A stretch of DNA of 23,747 bases from Gammaproteobacteria bacterium UBA4475. GTDB taxonomy: Bacteria > Pseudomonadota > Gammaproteobacteria > Pseudomonadales > Azotimanducaceae. The stretch is from the NCBI GenBank assembly GCA_002389265.1, contig DGOD01000135.1:21483-45229 (forward strand), in the 5' to 3' direction. Made by a program: the position numbers and the translations under genes. The notes beneath the pieces were generated by a model. That model saw only the letters and a program-made list of their open reading frames with translations, was not told the origin of the DNA and made no database searches. Shown here one piece after another: positions 9,301-16,795 of this stretch (the stretch's first letter is position 1; every line of letters starts with the position of its first letter).

Positions 9301-11290
9301 CATGCTCAGCAACTACTTGTCGGTGACTCCGGGCGCCATGCGCGGCTTGGTAAAACATCCATTCTCAGAAGACCTGGATCAGGAACTTCGCCGTATTGAT
9401 CCGGCTATACCGCTTCCCATCGAATCGGTAGAACAGGTCGTCGATCGGATTATGTCCGGTAGTCTAAGTGCGGCTGAGCCCATGGTTGTGCAGCACCATA
9501 TCTCGGAAGACGAGCTGATTCGGCCGATAAAACGTGTACTTGTCCATGCTCGCGGTTGCACCGCTGTGAAGCTGGTGAGTCGGGCAATTCACTATGGCTA
9601 TGAAGTGGTTCTGGTTCAGTCGGATCCGGACATGGACTCAGTGCCAGCAGATATGGTTCGTGCAGATCAAAAGCACAGTCTGGTTTGTATCGGTGGTAAT
9701 ACATCAGACGAAAGTTATCTGAATGCGCTGAGCGTCTTGAGCATTGCCGAGATTGAAGGTGTAGATGCACTGCATCCAGGTATTGGGTTTCTGTCAGAGG
9801 ATCCGAATTTTGCCAAACTGGTGCGTAATCGCGCCATTAACTTCATCGGTCCGAAGGTTTCCAGCATGGAAACCATGGGTAACAAGTCAAATGCCATCAA
9901 TACGACGCAGAGCATCGATGTCCCCGTGGTGCCTGGCAGCCATGGTATCGTCAACACCTCAGAAAGTGCTGCCGAGATTGCCGAGCAGGTAGGTTACCCC
10001 ATCTTGTTGAAGGCTGTTCATGGTGGTGGTGGTAAGGGTATTCAGATCGTTCGTCGACCGGAGCAATTACATGGTCTATTCCACCAGGTGACAAGTGAGG
10101 CCAAGGCGGCATTCGGTAATGGCGATGTATATATTGAAAAATTCGTGACTTCGTTGCGTCATATCGAGGCGCAGATATTAAGAGATACCCATGGTAATAC
10201 CCTGGTTGTCGGCTTGAGAGACTGTAGTGTTCAGCGTAATAACCAAAAGCTGATGGAAGAATCATCCTCGACCATGCTGCCGGACAAGCTCAAGAAGCAA
10301 GTGTATGAACACGCGAACAAAATTGCCAATGCCGTCGATTACATTGGTGCTGGCACCGTTGAGTTTATTTATGACGTGCCCAATGATGCGGTTTATTTCA
10401 TGGAAATGAATACCCGTCTGCAGGTCGAGCATCCGGTAACAGAGGTGGTCACAGGTGTTGACATCGTCAAGCAGCAATTTGAAATCGCATCTGGTGGTTC
10501 GATTAAAGGCTTGAAAGTAGCCGAGAATGGCTACGCGCTGGAAATTCGAGTCAATGCCGAGAAAGCCGTGTTAGATGCTGACGGCAATGTTTCTTTCGCG
10601 CCGACGCCGGGCGAAATTACGGTTTGCGAACTCCCCGCCGAGTCGCACATTCAATTAATTTCTATGGCCGGTCCCGGTAAGGTGGTGTCGCCTTTTTATG
10701 ATAGTTTGATCGTTCAGATTATTTGTCACGGTAAGGATCGAAACGACACCGTGAAAAAAATGCTCGCCTATTTGAACCGGGTCAAGATTCATGGCGTCAG
10801 TACAAACATTTGTCTGATTAAGCGAATCTTGGCCGACAAGGTTTTCCTTGATGGTGTTTACGATACAGGTTATTTGCCGGCCTTCCTTGAGCGCACAGAT
10901 ATGGCGGCGCTGATCGAGGAAATAGCGGAAGCATCAGGTACTGAAGGCATTGGCATTGATCTGGAAATGCTTCGCATCGATGGTAGCGATGAACTCAAGG
11001 TGCTCTCGCCTTCAACTGGGGTTTTCTATCGAACTCCGTCGCCCACCGAACCCGAATACGTCAATGTTGGCGATGTCGTCAATGCCGATGACACTTTGTG
11101 TCAGTTGGAGGCTATGAAGATGTTCACGCCAGTGAATTTGAACTCATTCTCCGGAAACGCAGGCGAGGTTTATCCCGCTGATGGGCAATATGAAGTCACG
11201 CGAATTAATATTGCCAGTGGTCAACAGGTCAATGAAGGCGATTTGCTGTTCGTCATTAAACCTCAACAAGCAGCTTCTGAAACTGCCTGA
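6371..11290 (+). CDS. single-chain biotin-dependent acyl-CoA carboxylase, order CT(AccA-like)-linker-CT(AccD-like)-BC-BCCP
   Basis: An uninterrupted frame of about 1,639 residues carries every part of a biotin carboxylase. Residues ~90-280 are AccA-like carboxyltransferase (VTFMDTPGADP, GQGYSGGAIPL). Residues ~320-830 are charged, helix-rich and unrecognised. Residues ~834-1000 are AccD-like (SSGGMQTKEG, GGAQASFVTHP, MPFAGQTVVER), with no four-Cys zinc ribbon. Residues ~1050-1515 are biotin carboxylase with the ATP-grasp loop HGGGGKGIQ, RDCSVQRNNQK and EMNTRLQVEHPVTE. The C-terminus is a biotinyl domain with EAMKM (Lys1583). The expected reaction is ATP- and bicarbonate-dependent carboxylation of an acyl-CoA, likely acetyl-CoA to malonyl-CoA, but substrate is unproven. 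The start is uncertain: ATG 6371, ATG 6383 and TTG 6344 all have weak SDs. Neighbouring fabY, desaturase and MaoC genes fit a lipid role. It may supplement a standard accABCD set elsewhere. Confidence 0.88.
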   Translation: MQFLMGHESSSVDQLYLNAETLAQDFSLFPRRQSASVIGGLLNNKQIEARVKQLRGMEVDAYIAATVAPTEESTRPGAKDVVAALDVPVANVIERGPFYCAELSFDFNGTSRKVGLIAQNRAHGSGVWGPEHHELASKMAGHFAARSMPIVTFMDTPGADPYELANSQNQAHSISRLIAELCNVDVPTLGIIIGQGYSGGAIPLAASNLLLSVRTGVFNTIHPKSLANLVRRYNLSWQECAQFVGVSSYELYMQGNIDGVIDYDPGETETIGHLRDAIVQGLTSIEDGTREFIGKHPEIFDHYQRNVKRYLNPSDFLSAINASSTLKLRVSPTEYPNVFGAAYRYLRYLGLRKRIKSTTTTQYGRLANSKIPEGELAQRLHRERRAAFLGWLQDPDKILYEDVLSKSWKSYVDKKSVVGDERGRIAQLIFGEPTRNYQIAKKELCLVTGLHLYNRWKGSAKDNLSALILHMDNEDASAYLLHSRDIKDVKGLLGAMSNTDNVFVGHVKRKFSFEGKKLFDADYIQEKAADFLVGQLIAELNLILEGGSLYDSEKLAGENLSEFTRKLIDSGEEHPIQLNRRLLEDSLWSYIERKRSQVDPIAEQDRSILDVIFDEDIRHDFVAECQNLIIFGVLYDNLISELASVARQAHESRALPAEFIQQLIDKSISEVCDLDIVAGQDKAEINKRFAVWVQELSSYSRSGVFLKSVEEWIRVVHKDKSDTLFVVVSFFFEKLLPEYYSSQNSGKRYEGKIEPVRIGRRKDFWNRLNIAYRDLLFHEQLNREKRSKRTTYESLLNLYVKNFTELNDTLMSANPVDFPTFRPSIEAALKNNIRPSGLITGMGDFTTETGCYRVGLVMSNVAFQAGSIDNSDCVRFCKLLVECAVQQVPVVCFISSGGMQTKEGAAALFTMAVINDRITRFVRDNDLPIIMFGFGDCTGGAQASFVTHPLVQNYYFSGASMPFAGQTVVERNLPYTCMLSNYLSVTPGAMRGLVKHPFSEDLDQELRRIDPAIPLPIESVEQVVDRIMSGSLSAAEPMVVQHHISEDELIRPIKRVLVHARGCTAVKLVSRAIHYGYEVVLVQSDPDMDSVPADMVRADQKHSLVCIGGNTSDESYLNALSVLSIAEIEGVDALHPGIGFLSEDPNFAKLVRNRAINFIGPKVSSMETMGNKSNAINTTQSIDVPVVPGSHGIVNTSESAAEIAEQVGYPILLKAVHGGGGKGIQIVRRPEQLHGLFHQVTSEAKAAFGNGDVYIEKFVTSLRHIEAQILRDTHGNTLVVGLRDCSVQRNNQKLMEESSSTMLPDKLKKQVYEHANKIANAVDYIGAGTVEFIYDVPNDAVYFMEMNTRLQVEHPVTEVVTGVDIVKQQFEIASGGSIKGLKVAENGYALEIRVNAEKAVLDADGNVSFAPTPGEITVCELPAESHIQLISMAGPGKVVSPFYDSLIVQIICHGKDRNDTVKKMLAYLNRVKIHGVSTNICLIKRILADKVFLDGVYDTGYLPAFLERTDMAALIEEIAEASGTEGIGIDLEMLRIDGSDELKVLSPSTGVFYRTPSPTEPEYVNVGDVVNADDTLCQLEAMKMFTPVNLNSFSGNAGEVYPADGQYEVTRINIASGQQVNEGDLLFVIKPQQAASETA

Positions 11291-11302
11291 GTTTGATTGC
11301 CC

Positions 11303-11337
11303 GCCCCTAGTTACCTTTTTGGGTTCGAGCTAGGGGC
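11303..11337 (+). terminator. possible terminator stem-loop after the carboxylase gene
   Basis: GCCCCTAG (11303-11310) pairs perfectly with CTAGGGGC (11330-11337) 12 bases after the carboxylase stop. The 19-base loop could form a small inner ACC/GGT stem. No T-run follows, so intrinsic termination is doubtful; it may instead protect the 3' end of the long mRNA. Confidence 0.35.
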
Positions 11338-11563
11338 TGGCGATATCCTCGCTTAAGCGTCTCGTCGCTTCGGGCGAATGCTGGGTCCCGCCGATGGTCG
11401 CTGCCACCCCCTTTGCTGGTGATTAAGGCATGTTCATTAGGCTTAATTATCAAAGCTTAGTCGTCCAGTTTGCAAATCGAATAGCGTGTTTTGATATGCC
11501 TGTGGCAGGATTAATCGCTGGTTTTGTGGCCCGTTGCTAAATGTATGGGAGAGGACTTAGTGG

Positions 11564-11593
11564 TTGGCGCGAAGGGAATAGATGACGTATCAT
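11564..11593 (+). promoter_or_regulatory. candidate sigma-70 promoter for lysR
   Basis: TTGGCG (11564-11569) and TATCAT (11588-11593) are 18 bases apart, which would put transcription start about 25 bases before the LysR ATG. A short palindrome, GTAT-CATAT-ATAC (11587-11599), overlaps the -10 and could be an autoregulatory site. Confidence 0.35.
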
Positions 11594-11624
11594 ATATACC
11601 GTTTAGGAATGAGTTGGCGTCACC

Positions 11625-12485
11625 ATGATAGAAAACCTTGAGACTTTGTTGGCATTGTCACGCACAGGTACGATGCTGGAAGCCGCCACTGACCTGAGGG
11701 TCTCTCAGTCGGCGGTGAGTAAGCGCATCGCGACACTTGAAAAATACTATGACCGGAAGCTGATCCAGAAAAAGGGTCGACGAGTGGAGTTAACCCAGCA
11801 TGGTAAGCAGTTGGTGGACAAGATAGCCCCGGTGCTGTCTGGTTTGCGCGACTTGTTTGTCGATGACCTCAGTGCCGGTCGCGGTGAGTTGACGATCGGG
11901 GTTTCAGACGCCATTTTGTCCTCCTGGGGACCGGCTATTTTTATTAAAATCAAACAAGCGATGCCCGATGTAAAATTCGCATTTCATACTTATCGTACGC
12001 CGGTGGTGCTTGATCGTGTGCGCTCTGGAGAATTCATGCTCGGGGTTTGTACGGGTTCCGACACCCTTGATACGGATTTGCAGTCAGAAGTTCTGATGCG
12101 TGAGTCGATGGTGATTATCCCGTCTGCCTTGAGTGAGCTCAAATGGCCGAAAAAAGGCGAGTTACCGGTGATTACGATCGAGGATTATTCCGGTGCCTGG
12201 CGATCCTTTCGAGATGAGGTCAAACGCTTGCGGATTCGTCGCGAGGTGGCGCTGGAGTCTTTTTTTAGCGTCGCCCAAATGGCATTAGCAGGCTTCGGTC
12301 ATGGTTTGGTGCCGATCGGCGTTGCTCGCACACTTAATGTGCCGGAGGAAAAAATGATGAACCTCGGTGAACAAGGACTCACCCGGCCAGTGCGTTTTGT
12401 GGCACGAAAATCTACCTACTCATTACCGATAGTGACGCATTTTTACCAGGCCTTAGCGCTCGCCTTGGGTGAGAGCGAGGGCTGA
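11625..12485 (+). CDS. LysR-family transcriptional regulator
   Basis: The 286-residue protein has the LysR layout. An N-terminal winged helix-turn-helix occupies residues ~1-60 (MLEAATDLRVSQSAVSKRI, then LTQHG). A linker helix follows, then a periplasmic-binding-protein-like effector domain from ~85 (GELTIGVSD) to the C-terminus. It is slightly short for the family (about 300). It is transcribed in the same direction as the carboxylase, 334 bp downstream, and converges on the GntR-PurM gene with only 44 bp between the stops. Its target cannot be told from the sequence. LysR genes often regulate a divergent neighbour, but none is divergent here; the carboxylase or its own promoter are possibilities. 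Confidence 0.88.
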   Translation: MIENLETLLALSRTGTMLEAATDLRVSQSAVSKRIATLEKYYDRKLIQKKGRRVELTQHGKQLVDKIAPVLSGLRDLFVDDLSAGRGELTIGVSDAILSSWGPAIFIKIKQAMPDVKFAFHTYRTPVVLDRVRSGEFMLGVCTGSDTLDTDLQSEVLMRESMVIIPSALSELKWPKKGELPVITIEDYSGAWRSFRDEVKRLRIRREVALESFFSVAQMALAGFGHGLVPIGVARTLNVPEEKMMNLGEQGLTRPVRFVARKSTYSLPIVTHFYQALALALGESEG

Positions 12486-12529
12486 GGGCTGGGGCTAGTG
12501 TGGGTTGCGTCGCAGTCGCTGTGGCTCTT

Positions 12530-13939
12530 TCAGGTATAAGCGTGCTGATTGCCCAGCGGGTCAGTCAAGGTGAGATGGTTACTGTCAGCGTGAGCAGTGT
12601 AGCCAATTTGTTGGGCGTCGATACCGAAGCTTCTGGCGATGTCGATGACCTCCTTGACCCGCGCGGGTGAGACGTAGATCTCCATTCGATGACCCATATT
12701 AAATACCTTATACATTTCTTGCCAGCCAGTTCCTGAGGCTTGTTGAATAGCCGCGAACAGTGGCGGGGTAGGGAACAGATTGTCCTTGACGAAGTGCACC
12801 TGATTGCCGAATTTCAGGCACTTGGTCTGAGCACCACCGGAGCAGTGAATCAGGCCCTGGATTTCGCTGCCGAGCTCTGCCAACACTTTGTAGATCACCG
12901 GCGCGTAGCTGCGGGTTGGGCTGAGGATGGCCTCGCCCACCAGCAGGTCGGAGTCGGGTAACGAGTCTTCCAGTCGATAGGGTCCGCAATAGGTTAAATC
13001 CCGTGGCAAGTTTGGATCGAAGGTCTCCGGGTACTTCTCCGCGTAGTAGTGAGACAACATGTCGTGCCGAGCGCTGGTTAGGCCGTTGCTGCCCATGCCA
13101 CTGTTGGGCCGGTTTTCGTAGGTCGCCTGGCCGGTAGATGACAGGCCCACGATGGCTAATTCGGCGGTAATGTCATTGCGAACAACATCCACCTTTTTCA
13201 TGATGGCCACAGCACAAGAGTCCACCACCAGAGTGCCTGTCAGGTCGCCGACGTCGGCGGTCTCGCCGCCGCCAGAGTAAATATTAACGCCATGGTCTCT
13301 GAGTTGCGCCAGGAACTGTTCACTACCCTCAATCAATGCGGAGACAACCTCGCCGGGGCAATTCAGTGCATTCCGATTAATGGTGTTGGAGATCAGAATA
13401 CGATTGCTGACGCCGACGCAAAGCAGATCATCAAGATTCATGACGATGCTATCTTGGGCGATACCCTTGAAGACCTCGGGATTGCCAGTTTCTTTATATT
13501 GCAGATAGCCAATAATAGACTTCGTGCCGGCACCGTCAGCGTGAATGACATTGCACTTCTCGGGGTCGCCGCCCAGAAAGTCCTCAGTAATTTTGCAAAA
13601 CGCGCCGGGAATGACGCCAGTGTCGAGATTGTCTACTACCTGATGAACTTCGTTTTTGTCAGCGCTGACCCCCCGCGACTGATAACGGCTGGCGGTGGCT
13701 TCACAGACCACGAAGCCGGATCGGTCGCGAGCGCTGATGACGCCGCGGAATTCTAGCTGGCGGAATGCCTTGGCAACGGTATTGGCTGCGATGTCGTTGT
13801 CTGCGGCAAGACCACGAATGCTCGGCAGGCGATCACCGGGTTTGAGTTCGCCGGCATTGACGGCGAAATGTACTTGATCAATGATCTGTTGGAAGACGGG
13901 GATCGGCAGGGTGGAGTCTACGGTCAGCTTCATATTCAT
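12530..13939 (-). CDS. GntR (YtrA-like) DNA-binding domain fused to a PurM/AIR-synthase-like enzyme
   Basis: One 469-residue frame joins two families. Residues ~1-80 are a GntR winged helix with the YtrA pattern: [22 protein letters not shown], and the recognition helix in [13 protein letters not shown]. Residues ~84-469 are a full-length PurM-like domain starting at [12 protein letters not shown], with HADGAGTKS (133-141), [19 protein letters not shown] (223-232), [31 protein letters not shown] and [10 protein letters not shown]. PurM closes FGAM to AIR with ATP in purine synthesis. The motifs match the Bacteroidetes PurM as I recall it better than the E. coli form. Conserved active-site motifs suggest it may still be catalytic. 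A second ATG at 13933 has a better-placed AGGA and may be the true start, removing two residues. It is divergent from hisH-hisF, with a palindrome in the spacer. Whether it is enzyme, regulator or both is unknown. Confidence 0.85.
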   Translation of the reverse strand: MNMKLTVDSTLPIPVFQQIIDQVHFAVNAGELKPGDRLPSIRGLAADNDIAANTVAKAFRQLEFRGVISARDRSGFVVCEATASRYQSRGVSADKNEVHQVVDNLDTGVIPGAFCKITEDFLGGDPEKCNVIHADGAGTKSIIGYLQYKETGNPEVFKGIAQDSIVMNLDDLLCVGVSNRILISNTINRNALNCPGEVVSALIEGSEQFLAQLRDHGVNIYSGGGETADVGDLTGTLVVDSCAVAIMKKVDVVRNDITAELAIVGLSSTGQATYENRPNSGMGSNGLTSARHDMLSHYYAEKYPETFDPNLPRDLTYCGPYRLEDSLPDSDLLVGEAILSPTRSYAPVIYKVLAELGSEIQGLIHCSGGAQTKCLKFGNQVHFVKDNLFPTPPLFAAIQQASGTGWQEMYKVFNMGHRMEIYVSPARVKEVIDIARSFGIDAQQIGYTAHADSNHLTLTDPLGNQHAYT

Positions 13940-13964
13940 CCTAGAGTGTGTTTCTGGGTGGCTA

Positions 13965-13989
13965 CATCTGTATTACATAGATGATACAG
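13965..13989. promoter_or_regulatory. palindromic candidate operator for the GntR-PurM protein
   Basis: Two nested inverted repeats occupy the spacer just upstream of the GntR-PurM gene: CTGTAT (13968-13973)/ATACAG (13984-13989) and CATCT (13965-13969)/AGATG (13979-13983). On the minus strand the block contains TATCAT and TAATAC, which resemble -10 boxes, so a bound dimer would cover that promoter. A further repeat, GCTGG (13996-14000)/CCAGC (14015-14019), lies next to it. GntR regulators commonly bind such sites near their own genes; binding here is inferred. Confidence 0.45.
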
Positions 13990-14070
13990 TTAACTGCTGG
14001 CAAATGACAGAAAACCAGCTAAAAAGCCGCATTGACCGTTGTGGACTGAGAAATCTAACGCGCTATCGCC

Positions 14071-14076
14071 TATAAT
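14071..14076 (+). promoter_or_regulatory. candidate -10 box for hisH
   Basis: A perfect TATAAT ends 23 bases before the hisH ATG. No good -35 is seen at 16-18 bases upstream; TTGACC at 14032 is too far away. The very short leader still contains GGGGT ahead of the start codon. Confidence 0.35.
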
Positions 14077-14099
14077 GCGGCCTGCTGAATTTGGGGTAG

Positions 14100-14723
14100 A
14101 TGAGCATGCTTGTAATCGTCGACTATGACGCTGGAAATCTGCGTAGCGTACTGCGAGCCTGTGAGCACGAGGGAATACCGGCTTGCATCAGTGCTGATCC
14201 GCAGGAAATCATGGACGCTGACCGACTGATCTTCCCGGGTGTCGGATCTGCTGAGAGCGCGGTGGATACCTTGCATGCTCGGGGCTTGGACAAGGCCATG
14301 CGGGACTTCTTTGCCACCGGCAAACCGATGTTGGGTATTTGTCTCGGTAGCCAGATTGTTCTGCAGAAGTCCGAAGAAGGCCATCGCGATTGTCTGGGCT
14401 TGGTTGAAGGAGTCGTCGAAAAGTTTGATTTGGCGGATAAAGCCTTGAAGGTGCCGCACATCGGTTGGAATGAGGTTGAGATCATTCGGCCTCACCCGTT
14501 GCTCAGCAGGGTTGAATCGGGTGACGAATTTTATTTTGTCCATTCGTATTTTACCCGTCCGGCAAATGCCGAGGATGTTTATGGTGTGACAGACTATGGC
14601 GATCGCTTCTGTTCCATGCTGGGGCACAAGAACTTGTTTGCGACCCAGTTTCATCTTGAAAAAAGTGGCAAAAAGGGACTTTCAATTCTCGCCGAGTTTG
14701 GCGTCTGGGATGGGTGTGTATAA
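14100..14723 (+). CDS. hisH: imidazole glycerol phosphate synthase, glutamine amidotransferase subunit HisH
   Basis: A 207-residue class I glutaminase that supplies ammonia to HisF for converting PRFAR to imidazole glycerol phosphate and AICAR. The nucleophile is Cys81 in GICLGSQ. His185 and Glu187 in TQFHLEKSG complete the triad. VPHIGWNEV and FYFVHSYF are HisH-typical. The usual Pro in QFHPEKS is Leu here, next to but not part of the triad. It is followed by hisF after 2 bp, so the two are surely co-transcribed. No hisA, hisB or other his gene is in the window, so this is a detached pair: either a split his pathway or a second copy serving another pathway. Confidence 0.93.
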   Translation: MSMLVIVDYDAGNLRSVLRACEHEGIPACISADPQEIMDADRLIFPGVGSAESAVDTLHARGLDKAMRDFFATGKPMLGICLGSQIVLQKSEEGHRDCLGLVEGVVEKFDLADKALKVPHIGWNEVEIIRPHPLLSRVESGDEFYFVHSYFTRPANAEDVYGVTDYGDRFCSMLGHKNLFATQFHLEKSGKKGLSILAEFGVWDGCV

Positions 14724-14725
14724 AT

Positions 14726-15508
14726 ATGTTAAGTAAACGCATTATAGCCTGTCTTGACGTTCGCGAAGGGCAGCTCGCGAAAAGTGTGAAGTTTGTTGAT
14801 ACCCGAGATATCGGCGACCCCATCGCGAAAGCAAAGGAATACTATGAGGATGGTCTCGACGAGCTAGTGTTTTACGACATCACAGCGTCCAGTGACAAGC
14901 GCGACATCATGTTAGATGTGGTCGAAGCGGTGGCTGAACAAGTTTATATCCCGTTCTCCGTGGGGGGTGGGATCCGTACCGTTGAGGATGCGAATAAGCT
15001 GTTGTGGGCGGGTGCTGAAAAAATCAACGTCAATTCTGCGGCGGTACTCCGACCTGAGTTGATCAGCGAATGCGCTTACGCGATCGGCAATCAAAACGTC
15101 GTACTATCAATGGATATAAAGCAGGTAGAGGTCAGTGACACCATTCCCAGCGGCTACGAGGTGGTGATCAATGGCGGCCGCACACCCATGGGTTTAGATG
15201 CACTGGCCTGGGCATTGCAAGGCGAAGCCCTGGGCGCCGGTGAGCTGGTGGTCAACTCCATCGATGCCGATGGCACGAAAGCAGGTTATGAAATCAACCT
15301 GACGCGGATGATTGCCGAGGCGGTGTCAATTCCGGTGATCGCGTCTGGTGGCGCAGGTAAACCAGAGCATTTGCTGGCGGTGTTGACCGAAGGTAAGGCT
15401 GACGCGGCGCTGGTGGCCTCTATGCTCCACTTCGGTGAGTATACTGTGAGCGGGCTCAAGCAGTGGCTCCATGAACATGGTGTTAAAGTGCGGTTGAAAT
15501 ACGCGTGA
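14726..15508 (+). CDS. hisF: imidazole glycerol phosphate synthase, cyclase subunit HisF
   Basis: A 260-residue (beta/alpha)8 barrel with the HisF signature RIIACLDV and both catalytic aspartates at the canonical positions, Asp11 and Asp130. [23 protein letters not shown] and VIASGGAG are phosphate- and substrate-binding loops of the family. It works with HisH in the cytosol. The start at ATG 14726 gives the canonical MLSKRI beginning; an upstream GTG at 14714 would overlap hisH by 10 bases. Segments such as [13 protein letters not shown] recall HisF of deltaproteobacteria more than the typical gammaproteobacterial his-operon protein, as judged from memory. The AICAR by-product feeds purine synthesis, which is notable beside a PurM-like gene. 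Confidence 0.93.
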   Translation: MLSKRIIACLDVREGQLAKSVKFVDTRDIGDPIAKAKEYYEDGLDELVFYDITASSDKRDIMLDVVEAVAEQVYIPFSVGGGIRTVEDANKLLWAGAEKINVNSAAVLRPELISECAYAIGNQNVVLSMDIKQVEVSDTIPSGYEVVINGGRTPMGLDALAWALQGEALGAGELVVNSIDADGTKAGYEINLTRMIAEAVSIPVIASGGAGKPEHLLAVLTEGKADAALVASMLHFGEYTVSGLKQWLHEHGVKVRLKYA

Positions 15509-15527
15509 AGGTTGAGCAGGCGATACT

Positions 15528-15734
15528 ATGAGTAATCACCAATTTGACGGCCTGGAAATGAAGCTGGCGTTTCAGGAAGATATGATTCAAAAGCTGGACG
15601 ATGCGCTGGTCAGCCAGCAACATCAAATACTCATCTTGCAGCGGCAGGTACAACTACTCAGCAAGGAATTGCGAGCGCTCGATTCCCGGTCTTTGGGTGA
15701 TGCTACGCCGGAACCGCCACCACCGCATTACTAG
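15528..15734 (+). CDS. slyX: SlyX family protein
   Basis: A 68-residue protein with a heptad-like coiled coil over residues ~8-50 (KLAFQEDMIQKLDDAL, then QLLSKEL) and the hallmark C-terminus PPPPHY. Both match E. coli SlyX (72 residues). The family's function is not established. It begins 19 bases after the hisF stop on the same strand and may ride on the hisHF transcript. Confidence rests on length, the LAFQE motif and the PPHY end. Confidence 0.85.
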   Translation: MSNHQFDGLEMKLAFQEDMIQKLDDALVSQQHQILILQRQVQLLSKELRALDSRSLGDATPEPPPPHY

Positions 15735-15817
15735 CCCGTTGGCTGGGCAGCAGCGTCACGCTGGCGCAGTTTCTTCGCTCGGTTCGCGACTCAATTTTTG
15801 CCTAACAGGAGATATAG

Positions 15818-16795
15818 ATGAAAGCAGTGACTGTGAATGACGATCAGACCATGAGTTGGACTGAAGTGGAGCAACCCGTCGCCGGTGCAGGCGAGGTGTT
15901 GATTCGTGTGCATGCCACGGCGATTAATCGTGCTGACCTGATGCAACGCCGAGGTTTTTATCCGCCACCGGCTGGTGCCAGTGCCATCATGGGTCTTGAG
16001 TGTGCAGGCGAGATTGCAGCCGTCGGCAGTGACGTTGATCGGTGGCATGTAGGTGATCGTGTTTGTGCTCTGCTAAGTGGTGGTGGCTATGCTGAGTATG
16101 CGGTTGCCCCCATGGGCAGCGTGCTGCCCATACCGGCCGGATTGAGCTTCGTTCAGGCGGCAGCCTTGCCCGAGGTATTTGCGACAGCTTGGCTGAATCT
16201 GTTTATTGAAGCAGGATTGAAGCCCGGCGAAAAAGTGGTGCTTCATGCTGGCGCAAGCGGCGTCGGTACTGCCGGCATCCAACTGTGCAAAAGCTTTGGC
16301 AATCCCTGTTTCGTCACGGCTGGAAATGATGAAAAGATTAGGGCCTGCATCGCCTTGGGTGCTGCTGCGGGGAGCAATCGCAATGAGGGATCGTTCCTCG
16401 AAAAAGCGTTGGCCTTTGCTGGTGCGGCGGGTGTTGATGTGATTCTGGACCCTGTGGGTGGTACTTATCTGGAAGACAATTTGAAGCTTCTGGGTATGAA
16501 CGGCCGTTTGGTGCTGATTGGTTTGATGGGTGGCAGCAAAAGTGAGATCGAATTGGCCATGCTGATGATGAAGCGCCTACGAGTGATAGGGTCGACTTTG
16601 AGAGCGCGGCCCATTGCCGAGAAAGCCCAGGTCATGGGTCAGCTTGAAGAGCAAGTGTGGCCAAAGATCGCAACGGGAGAGATTCAGGCGATTATCGACA
16701 CGGTTTACGATATCAAGGATATCAACAAGGCTCACGATCAAGTGGCCTCGGATACAACACTGGGCAAGGTTGTGTTGTCGGTGACTGCGGTCTAG
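15818..16795 (+). CDS. NAD(P)H quinone oxidoreductase, zeta-crystallin/PIG3-type MDR family
   Basis: This 325-residue medium-chain reductase has a GroES-like N-terminal domain (AINRADLMQRRG, residues 36-46) and a Rossmann domain with HAGASGVGTAGIQL (residues 143-156). The pattern FYPPPAGASAIMGLECAGE is typical of the PIG3-type quinone reductases, which lack the zinc sites of alcohol dehydrogenases. It would reduce quinones or reactive enones with NADPH in the cytosol. ACAGGAGATATAG before the ATG is a strong ribosome site. It lies 83 bp after slyX and ends before a bidirectional terminator. The physiological substrate is not predictable. Confidence 0.88.
   Translation: MKAVTVNDDQTMSWTEVEQPVAGAGEVLIRVHATAINRADLMQRRGFYPPPAGASAIMGLECAGEIAAVGSDVDRWHVGDRVCALLSGGGYAEYAVAPMGSVLPIPAGLSFVQAAALPEVFATAWLNLFIEAGLKPGEKVVLHAGASGVGTAGIQLCKSFGNPCFVTAGNDEKIRACIALGAAAGSNRNEGSFLEKALAFAGAAGVDVILDPVGGTYLEDNLKLLGMNGRLVLIGLMGGSKSEIELAMLMMKRLRVIGSTLRARPIAEKAQVMGQLEEQVWPKIATGEIQAIIDTVYDIKDINKAHDQVASDTTLGKVVLSVTAV

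Larger units (their letters stand above)
11291..11624. other. 334-bp non-coding spacer between the carboxylase and lysR
   Basis: No credible gene is seen on either strand. It starts with a stem-loop (11303-11337) and ends with a candidate lysR promoter. Between them are AT-rich stretches with short near-repeats around 11447-11480, none strong enough to name as an operator. Confidence 0.5.

Noticed and set aside
12486..12529. Terminator between the convergent lysR and GntR-PurM genes
   Set aside because: The 44-bp gap shows no inverted repeat with a T-run on either strand.
15750..15775. Small hairpin CAGCG-TCA-CGCTG after slyX as a terminator
   Set aside because: The stem is only about 5-6 bp and no T-run follows.
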